From Thysanoteuthis rhombus (taxonomy: Eukaryota; Mollusca; Cephalopoda; Oegopsida; Thysanoteuthidae), in contig OY735201.1 of assembly GCA_963457665.1 (NCBI GenBank), positions 33,393,918 to 33,457,917 of the forward strand: a stretch of 64,000 nucleotides of DNA, in the 5' to 3' direction. The notes under the pieces are model-generated. The model was not told the DNA's origin, did no database searches, and worked only from the letters and a program-made list of their open reading frames with translations. The position numbers were made by a program, and so were the translations under genes. Below, piece after piece: positions 22,264-33,837 of this stretch (positions within the stretch are counted from its first letter, which is position 1; each line of letters starts with the position of its first letter).

Positions 22264-24706
22264 GTGAGTCATATTTCATACAAAGCCTAAATACTGAAGA
22301 CAGCGTCATAGATTACATGAGAACTTTTGAAATAATCTTTAAAAAAATGAAACCAACTCGCCACCAGTCAATAATAGAATAACCATGGTGTCAAAACTTG
22401 AAGTCCTGTTAAAAAAAAAAATTTCACTGAAGAATAAATTCTATTTATGTCATCACTAGTATTTTTCACTTTCTGGAGAATCTAGATGTTATTGATAAAC
22501 TTGTCAGAATGAGGCCCAGGAAAGTCCCCCCCCACCCCAATCATTTTCATCTGGCACAGTCAGTCTTACTAGCCACTATTTGTATTTTGTTTGTTTGAAA
22601 CCCAGGGCTTGTCACTTGTGCCAATGTTCTTGTGACTGGCCTTGTGAAAGTCGGTCTCCTTGAGCTGATATGGTGCTTGGGAGATAATTTTTAAATACAT
22701 TCATTGATCCAACCTAAATCAAGTTTTTTTTTTTAAATCAGGATCAGGGGCTCCCTGTTGAAACTTTTGTTTCCTCCCCATAGTGGTTGATGACCCCTCC
22801 CCCCCAAAAAAACATGCTTAGCCTGGCGTAGTGGTCTCTGTACAGGTGCTTTTCAGTGCTCTTGTCTAATTTTTGAAGGGCATCTGGTCTCCCCTTCATA
22901 TTCACACCTGTAACAGCATGGGATACAGTATACTCAGTTCTTGCTCAGGTTCATGCCTGATAGGGGTTTGGTCTTGGTCAGGCGTTCCTGAAAATGTCCT
23001 AACATTATAAGGATTTAAGACTTCTTGGATCATTTTGGATACCCCTTTAAAGTAGGATATGCTGACCGTAGTTATTTTATTTGTTTTTGTCATCTACCCT
23101 CTTGCCTCAGCTTGTGGGAGCTGATATGACATTTGCAGGGTAATGGTTGCCCCAGAGGTTGTTTTGGAAGTTCACTAACTCTTGTTGGAATGTGCTCTGG
23201 TCATTGCATATTTCTTTTGTCCAGTGTTGTAGGCCTTGGACGATTCCCTTTTTCGCACTCTGGGTAGTGGAAGATGGTGTTCAAGTACTGTCCGCAAAAA
23301 GTAGGTTTAGGGAAGTCTTGACTCCCTGCCACATGCGAGTGATTAGCATGTTGAGGAAGGCTAGTGTATTGTCTGTTCCATTTTCCATTGTAAACTTGAT
23401 CAAAGGTCTTAGAGTCCTCATGGTTGAGTAGTACTTTTTCGTCCTCTTGGTGGGGCCAAAGGATGAAAATGTCATCCTTGAACCTTTGCCAGAAGGTGGG
23501 TCTCAACGGGGATGTGGATGAGGCCATTCTCTCAAAGTATCCTGTATATGTGTTAACCAGCAGTGGGGATAATGGTGATCTGAGGGCCATGCCTTCCTCC
23601 TGGTGTGAAGAGAGTAGTTTCCACACAGAAAGTCAACATGTCCATTAAGCTAGCTATTGGGTTGCTGGTTCTTTCTAATAGGGAAGGGTTGGATTTTAGC
23701 TTCTGGACCACCAAAAAGGTTTCCTCTGTGGGAACTTCAGTGGACAGGTTCACCTCATCAAAACTCACCATCTGTTTGGAAAGAAACTGAGCATCTTTTA
23801 TTTTCACCAGAAAGTAGGTGGAGTTTTTTCACATAGGACAGGTATTTGCTTGTTAGTGAATTGATTATCTTTGCCAAGAATGCCAGAACATTGGCGCTGA
23901 AGGTGTAAATTGGTTTGTGGATTTGAGGGTGCTTGATGCTAGAAGTGGCTTTACAAATAACACTGCCCAGTAGGACTGCTACAAATGAAAGTACCTTCAC
24001 AAAACAAACATTTGTAATTAGTATTTCATTAACGAAACTAAGTGTTTATTACTGAAAGAAATGAAGTGGAAATGCAAATGCAATATATACAACAAAAAAT
24101 AACAAACGTTTGAGAAACTGTTTGCCAGCTTCAAATAATGAACACAGGAGAGATAAGTGAAATGATCAGAATGGTCTAAACAAATTTTGCTAACAAAATA
24201 TTTTACATGTTTAAATAGAAGTAGATCAAACAGGCTTGCAAATATTTGATTCAAGAGTCATGTGTTATAAATTGTACTGCCAATGGGTCTCTCTACCATA
24301 CTTTTTTGCAAATTATCTCTTACCAGCACTTTGCTTTTGGGCTGAGTTTTCTTAATATTTAAGGTAGATTTTATTGTCACTGCTGCTTTTCCTCTGGTGT
24401 ATATTTCTTTACTGACTTCATTCATATTGCCTTTCATTTTATATTTTAATTTTTACTTTTAACTTCTTAAAGCAGCAAGTCCTATTATGCTGCTATGCAC
24501 AAATCTCATTAACATTTTGCTTGTCAATTAATATTGATATTCTTGAAATTTGAACACATTTATATCTGTACTTCTCTTAAATATCTATCATAGATGCAAA
24601 AATATTTTTGCATCCTCAAGTTTATGATGTAAATGTTCTTGAAATCTAGTTTTTAAATTTGAACTAAATGTAACAAGATCTAAAATTAAACAAAATTATA
24701 TTGTAG
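22264..24706 (+). other. Intron 9 carrying a Penelope-like fragment
   Basis: The intron is 2443 bases, and nearly half is the antisense Penelope-like element at 22815-23965. The flanks (22264-22810 and 23970-24706) are AT-rich with short C runs at about 22525 and 22797 and hold nothing else recognised. Confidence 0.8.
22815..23965 (-). mobile_element. Penelope-like element fragment: reverse transcriptase and start of GIY-YIG region
   Basis: Minus-strand pieces in several frames align in order with Penelope-like reverse transcriptases: a PQIHKPIY segment (about 23925), a LMDMLTFCVETT segment (about 23660), HQEEGMALRSPLSPLL (about 23610-23560), FKDDIFILWPHQE where YVDD is usual (about 23490-23450), KPTFCGQYLN (about 23310-23280), and YFKGVSKMIQEVLNPYNVR (about 23050-22990). 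A weak GIY-YIG start follows near 22910. Frameshifts, and the change to FKDD at the catalytic site, show a dead copy. Confidence 0.8.
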
Positions 24707-24791
24707 TTATGGTATGCGATATATGGCCAAAGTACTAAAAGCAGCTTTGTGGAAAAAATTCCCCTTGGCACCAGAAAAAGATGTTCTTAAA
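24707..24791 (+). CDS. IQGAP1: IQGAP exon 10 of window (GRD)
   Basis: The exon has 85 bases, phase 2 to phase 0, ending at residue 395. It encodes YGMRYMAKVLKAALWKKFP and an EKDVLK end, matching YGMRFIAKVLKDSLHEKFP of known IQGAPs. The acceptor is TTGTAG and the donor GTAAGT. Confidence 0.96.
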
Positions 24792-27534
24792 GTAAGTTGG
24801 TTTTTGCTTATTTTTGAAAAATAGAATCTTTGTTTTACTTGGATATTTTGCAGAAATACATTTAGATGGTGTGGAGATGAGTGCCACACATTTAACTTGA
24901 CCATTGTTTATTCCAGTGACATTGACTGGGCTGAGATGATTGGACGCTATTCAGGTAGCTTCTGTCATTGTTGATGTATAGAAGTGCATTTAATTCACAT
25001 TTTTATGGCTTGTGTGGATTCTGAAATGATTTTACCCAAAATGCATCCCATTCAGTCTTTACGAACAAAACATCCATTATGTTATTACTTCAGATATTAT
25101 CTTAACAATTTGTACATAAATGATCCTATAGAAAATATGTGGTCTTAGTTGGCATGGAATTATTTCTTTGAAAAAAAGAAATAAAGCATAGCGTAATTGT
25201 AAAGCCCGCCCATCCTTAGCTAAAAGCCAAGTCAAGTGGGCTGGATCTATTAAATGCCTAATTGCCTGCCTGTGGAAGCAGTGGGGGTATAGTGGAAGTT
25301 GTCTTCCCCTTAACTCACTAGATGTGCTCAAACTTATATTCAACCAGCTACTTTGAGGTTTCCATGGCTTGCATTTAATGTGAATGATTCAATTCAACAC
25401 AACTACATTGAAAAAAGATCCTGGTGGTGAATCTGTCTTAGAATTTGATAAACCTACCAAGAATAAAGTTTAGTTTTCTTCTTCTGTCTTCTTTTCTTTG
25501 TGGATAATAATCTGTTCTATCATTGATATCTCAGAGATTGTAACCACTCCCACAAATGATACATGCCATAACAGCTCTATTATTGCTGAATATCATAACA
25601 TTACCTTTTCCAAGATTATGAGATAAAGTTTTTGGAAGACAACCCCCCCTTTTTTTTCCTTTTTGTGTTGTGGATTTGAAATTCAATTTGTCTTTACTAA
25701 ATACTTCAGTAATATTTTCTAACATCATTAGTTACAAATTTTGAAATTTGCTTCCAAAATAGGTTTGATGATTTGGAATTTTTTATTTTGTGCTCTTGTT
25801 TATTGTTACAAATGTTTTTGTTTTTTTTGCTTGTAAATTCTTTTCTCTTTTTGCTCCTAAACTTTTACTTTATTTATTTGAGTTCATTTTACTAATTGTG
25901 AATTTTTTAAACTAAAAAACTTTTCAATTACTAAAGATAAAAAAACTAGCATTATTGGTTGATGGCCAATTATGCATCCATATTCATGTCCCTCAATTTT
26001 TATGATTGAATTGATATCTATCAATGAAGCAAAAATCACTGATCAGATTTGACTTTTGATCCCCCAAAGGATCAGTTGACCCAGTAGCTCTCCTCGGGAT
26101 TGCACCCCCATCTCCTGTTAAAACTAATTTGTCAGAGGGCTGTTGGAAAGGACTCCAACTGCTGAAAAATGTCTTTTGTTGTGTATATTAGCTAGGTGCA
26201 TAAACTGCAACGATCAATTTTCACCTGACTTTGGTCCCAATCAACCTGCCTAATATACCAACATGTACGAGGTTGATCATAGTCAGTTAATTAGAGAATG
26301 TTTTACCAGTAAGGAGACTCTCAGGAATATGGTCACTTTATGCTGAGTAAACAGATATGTTGCCAGCATATAGCTTGCAGCATTGCATTTTCAGAGTAAA
26401 AACACTGATGGACTGTCCGTTGCTGCCAGTGCCTAGTTCTGTTGTAATCAGGCTGGATGTAATGAGTCTGCTAATATCTTTAGGAATCAATAACATGTTG
26501 GCTCTAGGGCTCATCTTGAGCATGGGTTAAGATTCACTTTGAACTAGAATCATCATTTAGCCCTGGGAATGTTTTACAAGTGATCTGGATAATATTGCAA
26601 ATGAATCTAATGATGGAAGTAATGTTAGAAAAAATCCTCAAGTCAGTCACATTTTTCCCATTGGCTGTTCTGAAATTATAGAGAGGCTTCTTTTTCTCCA
26701 AAAATCAACTATCCATCCTAGATCGCTTGTCTTTCTTGAAAGGAGTATCTTTTATCTCTTCAATGTTTTTTTAAGTGTCACTCCTCCCTACTCTTGGATT
26801 GGTTTCATTCAAGGAGAGATGAAGATGCATATTGGTGACACTGACCAATTTTTGTACTTTTTTATTCTTCATTGTTCTTTACATTTTCTTAATTGCTCTG
26901 TTTCCATGATTTGAGATTCACTTTGAACTAAAATCATCATTCTGTTTGGGTTTCTGCCATTCAAGTTGTTACTGTTCAGCTTCAGTTGCTTCAATATTTT
27001 TTTTTCTCATACTGGGGGAGCAATGACATCCCTAGCTTTGTTTGGACAGTGGAAGTCCTTCATGTTTTTCTGTCTCCGTTTTTTGAAGTGATGGATTTAT
27101 TGATACTAAAACATTTTTGCTTCCTTCCAGCATATAATCTGTGAGGAAAACAAGTTGGTCACTGAAAAATTGTATTTGATATTTTAAAATGAACTGAAAT
27201 GAAAAACATCATCTATAACTTTGAAAATATTAAATTCTTATAATTTTTTATAGTTAAAACATTCTACTTGCCTTTTCATACATGACTTAGTTCTGATCAT
27301 TCAAAACCTATTTAGTATGACTTGATTTTATCATTAGTATTGTTCAACCACATTATCAAATTTTGTGGCTCCCTATCAGTCTTACTTTTATTCTTTTCTG
27401 CATGAATGGTGTATAAAGATTCAGCTTCCCTAATAATGATTTTAAATTTATTCTTTAATACTTTCTGCAAATACCTGTTTCCTAAAATTGGTTTTAAGAT
27501 TTTTTTTTTTTTTTTTTTCCTCCAATTTCTTTAG
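24792..27534 (+). other. Intron 10
   Basis: The intron is 2743 bases. The block about 26040-27140 is less AT-rich and contains a 28-base near-perfect direct repeat (26529-26557 and 26914-26941), suggesting transposon debris. A 19-base T run precedes the acceptor at 27500-27518. No coding frame is recognised. Confidence 0.75.
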
Positions 27535-27699
27535 ATTGTGGGCAATCTTATTTACTACCGTTATATCAATTCGGCAATTGTGGCTCCAGATGCTTTCGAC
27601 ATTATTGATATTGGAGCCAACAAAGCTCTCAGTCCTGACCAGAGACGAAATCTTGGATCCATTGCCAAAATTCTTCAATTTGCTGCTTCCAACAAGGGT
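27535..27699 (+). CDS. IQGAP1: IQGAP exon 11 of window (RasGAP signature)
   Basis: The exon has 165 bases, phase 0 to phase 0, residues 396-450. It carries the RasGAP signature region IVGNLIYYRYINSAIVAP, then DAFDIIDIG, SPDQRRNLGSIAKILQFAAS. The signature normally reads NPA. Here codon 27571-27573 is TCG, giving NSA. The last codon is set by the GTAAGT donor at 27700; an alternative GTG at 27698 would break the frame. Confidence 0.96.
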
Positions 27700-28006
27700 G
27701 TAAGTTAAGTTACTTGTCTGAAGAGACAAAATTGGATTGTTTTGATTACGACTTTTTAATCTAATTTCTCTTTGGAGTACCTTGTCTCTAGCATTTCTCT
27801 AGCAATATTTCTGTTGGACTATAAATTAAACTCTTGAATGCTTACTGTTGTCACTTTGAAAAATTTCCAATTTCTTACTGTAACCATTGTTATTAAAGCA
27901 CTGAACAGCCAACTCAAAAGAGTGAAATTGAAATATGATAGCATTCAATGTAGTGTTTTACTATCTGTAAATTTCTGCTTAAAAATGTTTATTTTATTAT
28001 TTTCAG
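27700..28006 (+). other. Intron 11
   Basis: 307 bases of AT-rich sequence. Nothing recognised. Confidence 0.9.
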
Positions 28007-28074
28007 TTTGCTGGAGACAGTTCACATCTTTCTTGTATGAATGATTACATCAGAGAAGCACATAAAAAATTCAA
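28007..28074 (+). CDS. IQGAP1: IQGAP exon 12 of window (GRD)
   Basis: The exon has 68 bases, phase 0 to phase 2. It encodes FAGDSSHLSCMNDYIREAHK, matching FLGDNAHLSIINEYLSQSYQ of human IQGAP1. The donor is GTTAGT, and the split Lys codon completes with the next exon. Confidence 0.94.
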
Positions 28075-29267
28075 GTTAGTATGTTTTTTTGTTGGATCTA
28101 AATGCAAAAGAAAATCTGAACTTTAATTGAACAAATATTTATTTTGACAAGGCAAAAAAATTTTCACTCTGGTATTCTCATTTATTGTTTCCCACATTTC
28201 AATAGCTGCCTAATGATTGGGTTTAAGGACCAAAACATAATCTGAGATGATAGAATCAGGTGCAGCAGCTGATAACGTGTTGAGGATTGCATTGTCCTTT
28301 AAAAAATGCTCCCCATAGATATCTATATATGGGTATATCTGAACAATATTCCTGAACTTTAGCTACACTGGTTCCACTAGCCAGATATTTGATCACATGT
28401 AATGTGCATGAACCAAACTTGTTCTTTTTGGTATTCTCTATCTCCCTCCCAGCAACAAAAGGACATATTTGATCACAGTCAAGTCAAGTTGAAACTCACC
28501 AATTCCATCTCGAATTAGTAAAAAAAAAGTCGTTAATTTTCTTAGGCATGTGATCAGTTACCTCCCTTGAATTCCAAATACCGATCTGACTGATGATAGT
28601 TCAGAAACGCCAATGTTTTGGTTTGTGTGGGGAAGGGGTAATAATCATGAGCATGGAAAACTGAATCTTTAAAGCAAGTTCAAATGGGGTGAATAAGCTC
28701 TTGGACAAACCATTCTCCCATAACTACCTTACCTGTGAACATAGCAATAAAAGGTTTTATAATCATCTTTTGATTGGGTTCATTCATATCAATAATTTTC
28801 TGGCAGCCATGATTATGCCACTTACTGAGGTCCAATACACATTATTTCTCTGACCTGCATTCCTATATCATTTAATCCTACTCTAAGCTCTTGATACCTT
28901 TCATAGTTTTTCCTGATATTGGCTTAAACTCTTGTCGACATAAATTTTCCATATTGTATGTTTTTGCTATTTTGTCAAAATCAGTTGATGGCCTAATAAG
29001 TATTTCTTGATTAGACCAATTATTGCATAGAACTGCATTTCTGAAGCATTTGTTGATGATCAAATTTCTCATTGGATTGCAATTCTAGCATATTAACCAA
29101 TGTACAGTTATACAAAATCCTTTCTTTCTTAGCTGTAAATAGTTTTTCAATTTCTTTTCTTTTTGTTTTCTGTTTCCTAATCTTAGAAACTTTATCTTAC
29201 TGATAAGCAATAATAACTGACTACCATTTTATGAAGACAATTCTTAATGATTTCTGAAATATTATAG
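28075..29267 (+). other. Intron 12
   Basis: The intron is 1193 bases. The part 28200-28800 has a more even composition (for example GGTGCAGCAGCTGATAACG) and may be an old transposon, but no family is recognised. Confidence 0.75.
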
Positions 29268-29400
29268 AAACTTTTTCCAAGTTGCTTGTGAAGTAGAGGA
29301 TCCCGAAAACCACTTCAATATTGATCAGTATACTGATGCAACCATGGTATCCAAGCCTGTGATCTATATGTCTGTGCAAGAAATCTGTGATACCCATCAG
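29268..29400 (+). CDS. IQGAP1: IQGAP exon 13 of window (end of GRD)
   Basis: The exon has 133 bases, phase 2 to phase 0, ending at residue 517. It encodes NFFQVACEVEDPENHFNIDQ, then SKPVIYMSVQEICDTHQ, equivalent to LTKPVIYISIGEIINTH. The donor is GTAATT. Confidence 0.95.
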
Positions 29401-29886
29401 GTAATTTTTCTTTTAATAGTTCTTGTATAGATCAGTAATGCTTCTTTGATTCAATACCAAATATATTAAACACTTGAACCTACACCCAAATGATTTCACG
29501 TATTGTGTAAATTTCATTCATTAGCAAGTGAAGATCTGTGTGTTAGCAAACAAAAACATAAAGCTTTAGAAAAACGATTGGATGATCTTTGTATTTGCAT
29601 ATGTATATTGTATCGTGCATGAAATCACTTTAAAATACTTTCAGATTATTAAAATATTGTATATATTTAATTCACTGTATTATTGCTTTATACTCTCTGG
29701 ATAAGAAAAAATATCTAAACATTGTTCTGCTCGAATGACAATTATGAATATTTTTCATTGAAATTAGAGGAATTGCCTTTTGTCAAATCCCTTATTAAGC
29801 AGTGTTTTAGTATATTGAAAAATAATTAGCCCACTTGAATTTTATTCTATGAAGTGTAAGATGTTTTTTGTTTTTTTGTTTCTCAG
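29401..29886 (+). other. Intron 13
   Basis: 486 bases of AT-rich sequence. Nothing recognised. Confidence 0.9.
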
Positions 29887-29989
29887 CTATTATTAAAGCA
29901 TCAAGATACAATTGCCCCAGACCATAATGATCCTCTGCATGAATTACTGGAAGATCTTGGTGAATGCCCCTCAGTTGATGCCTTACTTG
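29887..29989 (+). CDS. IQGAP1: IQGAP exon 14 of window (post-GRD segment)
   Basis: The exon has 103 bases, phase 0 to phase 1. It encodes LLLKHQDTIAPDHNDPLHEL and LEDLGECPSVDALL, aligning with LLLDHQDAIAPEHNDPIHEL of human IQGAP1. The donor is GTGAGT. Confidence 0.96.
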
Positions 29990-30339
29990 GTGAGTAGAGT
30001 GACAATTAACTTATATTTTGTAATTCTTTTATAAAGTTTTTAGCACATATGCAAAAGGAACACTTTGAGTTGAAAGAAAAATTAACTAAATATACTGTCT
30101 ATATTTCTAAAATTTCCTTAAAAAAATTTTCAGATCTACACAATCAAAGTATATGTATATTTTGAATCAGCATCCTCTGGGTAGGTTTTGTTCATTATTT
30201 ATTTGAACAAACTTGCATGTGAGGTCAATGCTGCAAAAAAAAATTTTAAATGGCCGGTGCGGGGGGGGGGGGTAATCTGTCATTTCAAAGCCATGGCAGT
30301 GTTTGTATTATATTGAGTACAAAATTGAAATTTGTGAAA

Positions 30340-31000
30340 AATCTCATGGTTTTTCAATTTATCAGACCTTCACCCTTTCTGGAAATTTGAGAAAGAAAAT
30401 ATTTCAAGTTTTATAAGAGGGAATTCCATTTACATTGTCGCCATAACACTCAAGTGCCACCTTAATTTCCATTTGTTATAAAGAGAAATAAGTGAGAGCA
30501 ACATAAAACCAGTGTTTAGAAATATGATAAATACAATTGGCAGACTGAGTTCAGACCCACTGGAGAATTTTTTTTTTTCTCCAGTTTCATGTGCTTTCAA
30601 TTTATTAGGCCTTCAAATTTTCTGAAAATCTGCCGTTTTTGAGAAAAGATATATGTGAATGTTTTATAAGAGGGGGTTCTATTCATAATGTAGCTATGAT
30701 GCTGAACTGCACCCTAACTTTCCATTCATCATAAATGACCATAGATTTGAATTTCTCCTTTTATCAATGCTAATACCAGTCTGACAGTCTTTTGCTGGAT
30801 AAACGTAAACTGACAATGAAAAATATTTTTTCAGAGAAAAAAAAACAATAACTCTAACTTGACCCTAATCCTTAGGCACAATTTAAATCCTATAGTCCAC
30901 TTTGACATGCAGACTAACACGAGAGATGATCAAAAGAATCCTCAGTTTTCAGAAAAATTAATCAAGGTTATGAGAGGGGTTCCACATGCCTTATCTGCGT
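30340..31000 (+). repeat. Diverged repeat, two clear units and a weak third
   Basis: Unit 1 (about 30350-30490) and unit 2 (about 30595-30740) share TTTCAATTTAT-AG-CCTTCA, then TTTTATAAGAGGG--TTC, then a CC-TAA-TTTCCATT block. A weaker third unit around 30930-30990 keeps TTATGAGAGGGGTTCCA. A related piece occurs at about 47325-47375. This looks like a dispersed family inserted or duplicated in place. Confidence 0.5.
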
Positions 31001-31084
31001 TAAAAAATCTCAAAAAAAAAAGAAAAGTCCTTTGCTTTCAGTGTTATGTTTAGCTACTTTTCCCCTGGGCTACAAGGGGATCTC

Positions 31085-31086
<2 letters not shown>

Positions 31087-31128
<42 letters not shown>
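31087..31128. repeat. (AT)n microsatellite
   Basis: About 42 bases of uninterrupted AT in intron 14. It creates false Tyr-Ile frames on both strands. Confidence 0.95.
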
Positions 31129-31132
<4 letters not shown>

Positions 31133-31459
31133 TAGTATTTTCATTCTGTGGCTTTCTTCAGGTAAAATCTTGTCCCGTGCAGTCAATGACAGGTTCATTA
31201 GATGCATTGAGGTGTCACAGATGAGCTGTGAAGCGTTCTGGATTATGCCAAACCCCCACCCCTTTTTCTCATGTATAATCTTTTCTCGTTTGATGTAAGC
31301 CAAATGTAAAAATTTATATTAATTAATATTGTTAGAAAAAAAGCCTGGGAATGAACTGGTTAGAATATTTTGAAGGAAAAACTGGAGAGATCAGTCTGAG
31401 AAAAATAATTGTAGATTGTTGTATGAATTTTTTTTTAAAAATCAATTTTTTTATTTTAG

Positions 31460-31604
31460 GTGCTGAAATTACATCATCAGGAGAAGAAGGTCTGGATGAA
31501 AGTGTCAGAGCTCAGTTAGCAAAGACTGAAATTACTCTGACTTTAACCAATAAGTTTGAAGTTCCTGATGATGACAAATCAGATATAAAAGGAATGATGA
31601 TAAG
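31460..31604 (+). CDS. IQGAP1: IQGAP exon 15 of window
   Basis: The exon has 145 bases, phase 1 to phase 2. It encodes an acidic Ser/Glu-rich start, then QLAKTEITLTLTNKFEVPDD, matching ALAKTEVSLTLTNKFDVPGD. The donor is GTAACC, with a weak +5/+6. Confidence 0.95.
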
Positions 31605-32199
31605 GTAACCTTCTTGTGTGATGCAGCTCTAATAATTTCTCTCATTAATGGATTTATTTATTCCTGAAAATTCTCTGGGGAAAAATAAGTTGACTAATTC
31701 TGCGAAGAATTAGTCAAAGATGTAACTGACTATCTCATAATATAAAAGGCCTTGTCCAGGTTTTTGTTTTTTTTTAACCCCCCCCCCCGGTTGGTCTTCT
31801 ATCATGCTAAAACAAACGGAAACAGTAGAAGGGGGTACTGTGAACACACAAGCTGTTGCTGGCAAGCAAAGTCCTCCTGTGTTCACTGGACAAAGACAGG
31901 CAACTGCTGCTAGTAATATCACTAATACTGTTTCAGTTTTGTTTTTAACCCAATTCTGTTCTCTTATTGCTTTTAAATCATAAAAAAAAAAAATAGAGTG
32001 GCTGTAGAAAATTGAATTTTGATTTAGGTATGTGTGTTTTTGTTTGTAAAATATATATAGAATATATACTTGTATGATTTATCCGTATGTAAACCAACCT
32101 GTGATTTTTAATGGCTACTACGCTAGTATAGATATTAAAAATGTCTAAACTTGTTAAAAGCTATTATTTCATACATTTGCCTGTTTTTTGTTTTTCAAG
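31605..32199 (+). other. Intron 15
   Basis: 595 bases with a T8-T9 run followed by ten or so C at about 31773-31789 and an A run near 31982. Nothing else recognised. Confidence 0.85.
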
Positions 32200-32287
32200 A
32201 ACAAAGAGAATGATTGTGGATGTTATTGCTTGTCAACCTGGAGAGACAGTTTCACAGATTTTGGAAATCCCATCAACTGATGAACAG
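32200..32287 (+). CDS. IQGAP1: IQGAP exon 16 of window
   Basis: The exon has 88 bases, phase 2 to phase 0, ending at residue 629. It encodes TKRMIVDVIACQPGETVSQI and LEIPSTDEQ, matching TKRLIVDVIRFQPGETLTEI in human IQGAP1. The acceptor TTTTTCAAG is somewhat unusual but keeps the frame. The donor is GTAAAA. Confidence 0.94.
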
Positions 32288-33733
32288 GTAAAAATATCTA
32301 CTATTCGTAACATTTAAATCATTCAATTGTGACAAAGTATTAAAGTAAGAGATCTGCTCAATTGTTGCTGGGTAATATTGATGGAAGGGGATGAATATGA
32401 AAAAATTCTCATTTTGCTTCTACGTTTTATGGGTATCACACCTCCTGTGTGTCCCTCCCCTATCTCATATTTATTTCACCATTCTCTTTTTTACTTTTCA
32501 TATTTTTTTTTCATTATAGTTTATGTAAGAGAAATGAAATGACCTCATATCATCATATATTAACATACAGATGTATGAAGAAAAAAAAAGAATAAATCAC
32601 ACTTATTCATTTGCTATAAATGTCAGCAAAATTATTTTGAAAATTATTAGCTATGTAGGATATTTCATATTGTTTCATTCTTTGTGTGGCTATTACATCT
32701 ACATCCAATATACATTCATCAAGTTATCAATGTTAGAAATCTCCCTTTTGCAAAAATAAAACAATGCTGTGAAATCCAGAAATGAAAAGGTTAAAGCTCA
32801 TGATGATGTATTTATTCGTAAATTTATTGAGTCTGTAGCCTGATGATTTCACACAACAAATATTTCTCTTTGAATATAATCTTTCTCAAAGCACTTGACT
32901 CAATCTTTTTCCAATGATAAAATAGATCAAATGTACTGGAATTCTTGAAATTTCAGTAATTGTAGGCCACAGACTTATTGCTCCACCTTTGTACTGTAAA
33001 CTTGATAGAATATATTGATGTATGATCTTTCATCTAGTGTATAGGAGTAGTCAAGTCACTCAATAAGAATGACCAATTGGATTGCTCATTCCAAACACTT
33101 TTGGTTAAGCAGTTTGAAGGTTGGGAATTGTAGTAAGGTTCACAGCAAGGCTTTGTAGATTATTCTGGTTTGCTTTTCTCCTTCCTTGGGTCTTTCCAGG
33201 AACTGAAGCTACTAACAACAAATGGAAAAATTGAGATGTCAAGCAAATGTTCTGCTGCTACATCTCAATACTTCATTGCAGTTGGGTACAGCATCTGTGA
33301 AATCGTGTTTTCTTTTACAACTTGAAAATACTGCAAAGTAGCCAAGGAAAGATGTGTTTATATGGCTGCTTATCTAACTGGATATGGCTGTGATTTTTAT
33401 ATCTCATTGTCTCTTTGACTGAGCCATGACACTATCCCCGGATCTTACGTCCAGCAGAAAGTTTGGGTAGTTCTCTGAGGCAGATGTTGCAGCTACTGAC
33501 TAGACCCACTAGAGTCTGCGATTATATTTTTGCCATCACTTTCCGTACCCTACTTTCTACCGGCCACGTTCTTCTGGAACTACACAAATAATTTTTTTAT
33601 GAATAACTCGACACGTTGTCGAATGCTTAAAAGATAAAAATTGAAATCTGTTTACTTGTTTATTAAACTACATGATTGTTGGCATAGATGCTTGACTTTT
33701 CTCAAACTCTTAGGCATTTGATTTCATTTTCAG
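32288..33733 (+). other. Intron 16
   Basis: The intron is 1446 bases. The section 32760-33680 is more GC-balanced and may be transposon debris, but I cannot name a family. A small inverted repeat TTGAGATGT / ACATCTCAA lies at 33231-33268. Confidence 0.75.
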
Positions 33734-33837
33734 GAAGAACATCATCAAGCTTTGGTTCGGAAGCGAGATATGATCGATAAAAAAGCTACTAACAAAGGAA
33801 AGCTTGAAAGACAAACTTCTCTGCCTGGTGATAACAG
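33734..33837 (+). CDS. IQGAP1: IQGAP exon 17 of window (variable linker)
   Basis: The exon has 104 bases, phase 0 to phase 2. It encodes a charged linker beginning EEHHQALVRKRDMIDKKAT and including RQTSLPG, in the place of the poorly conserved EAEHQRAMQRRAIRD linker of human IQGAP1. RQTSLP looks like a basophilic-kinase type site (inference). The donor GTTTGT is weak. Confidence 0.9.

Larger units (their letters stand above)
29990..31459 (+). other. Intron 14 with a diverged tandem repeat and (AT)n
   Basis: The intron is 1470 bases. It holds a run of eleven or so G near 30260, a diverged repeated unit (30340-31000, listed separately) and an (AT)n array at 31087-31128. A small hairpin with 8-base arms flanks a T run at 30559-30585. 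Confidence 0.8.

Noticed and set aside
27697-27701. Alternative donor GTGTAAG at 27698 for exon 11
   Set aside because: It would end the exon in phase 1 and break the frame into exon 12, while GTAAGT at 27700 keeps it.
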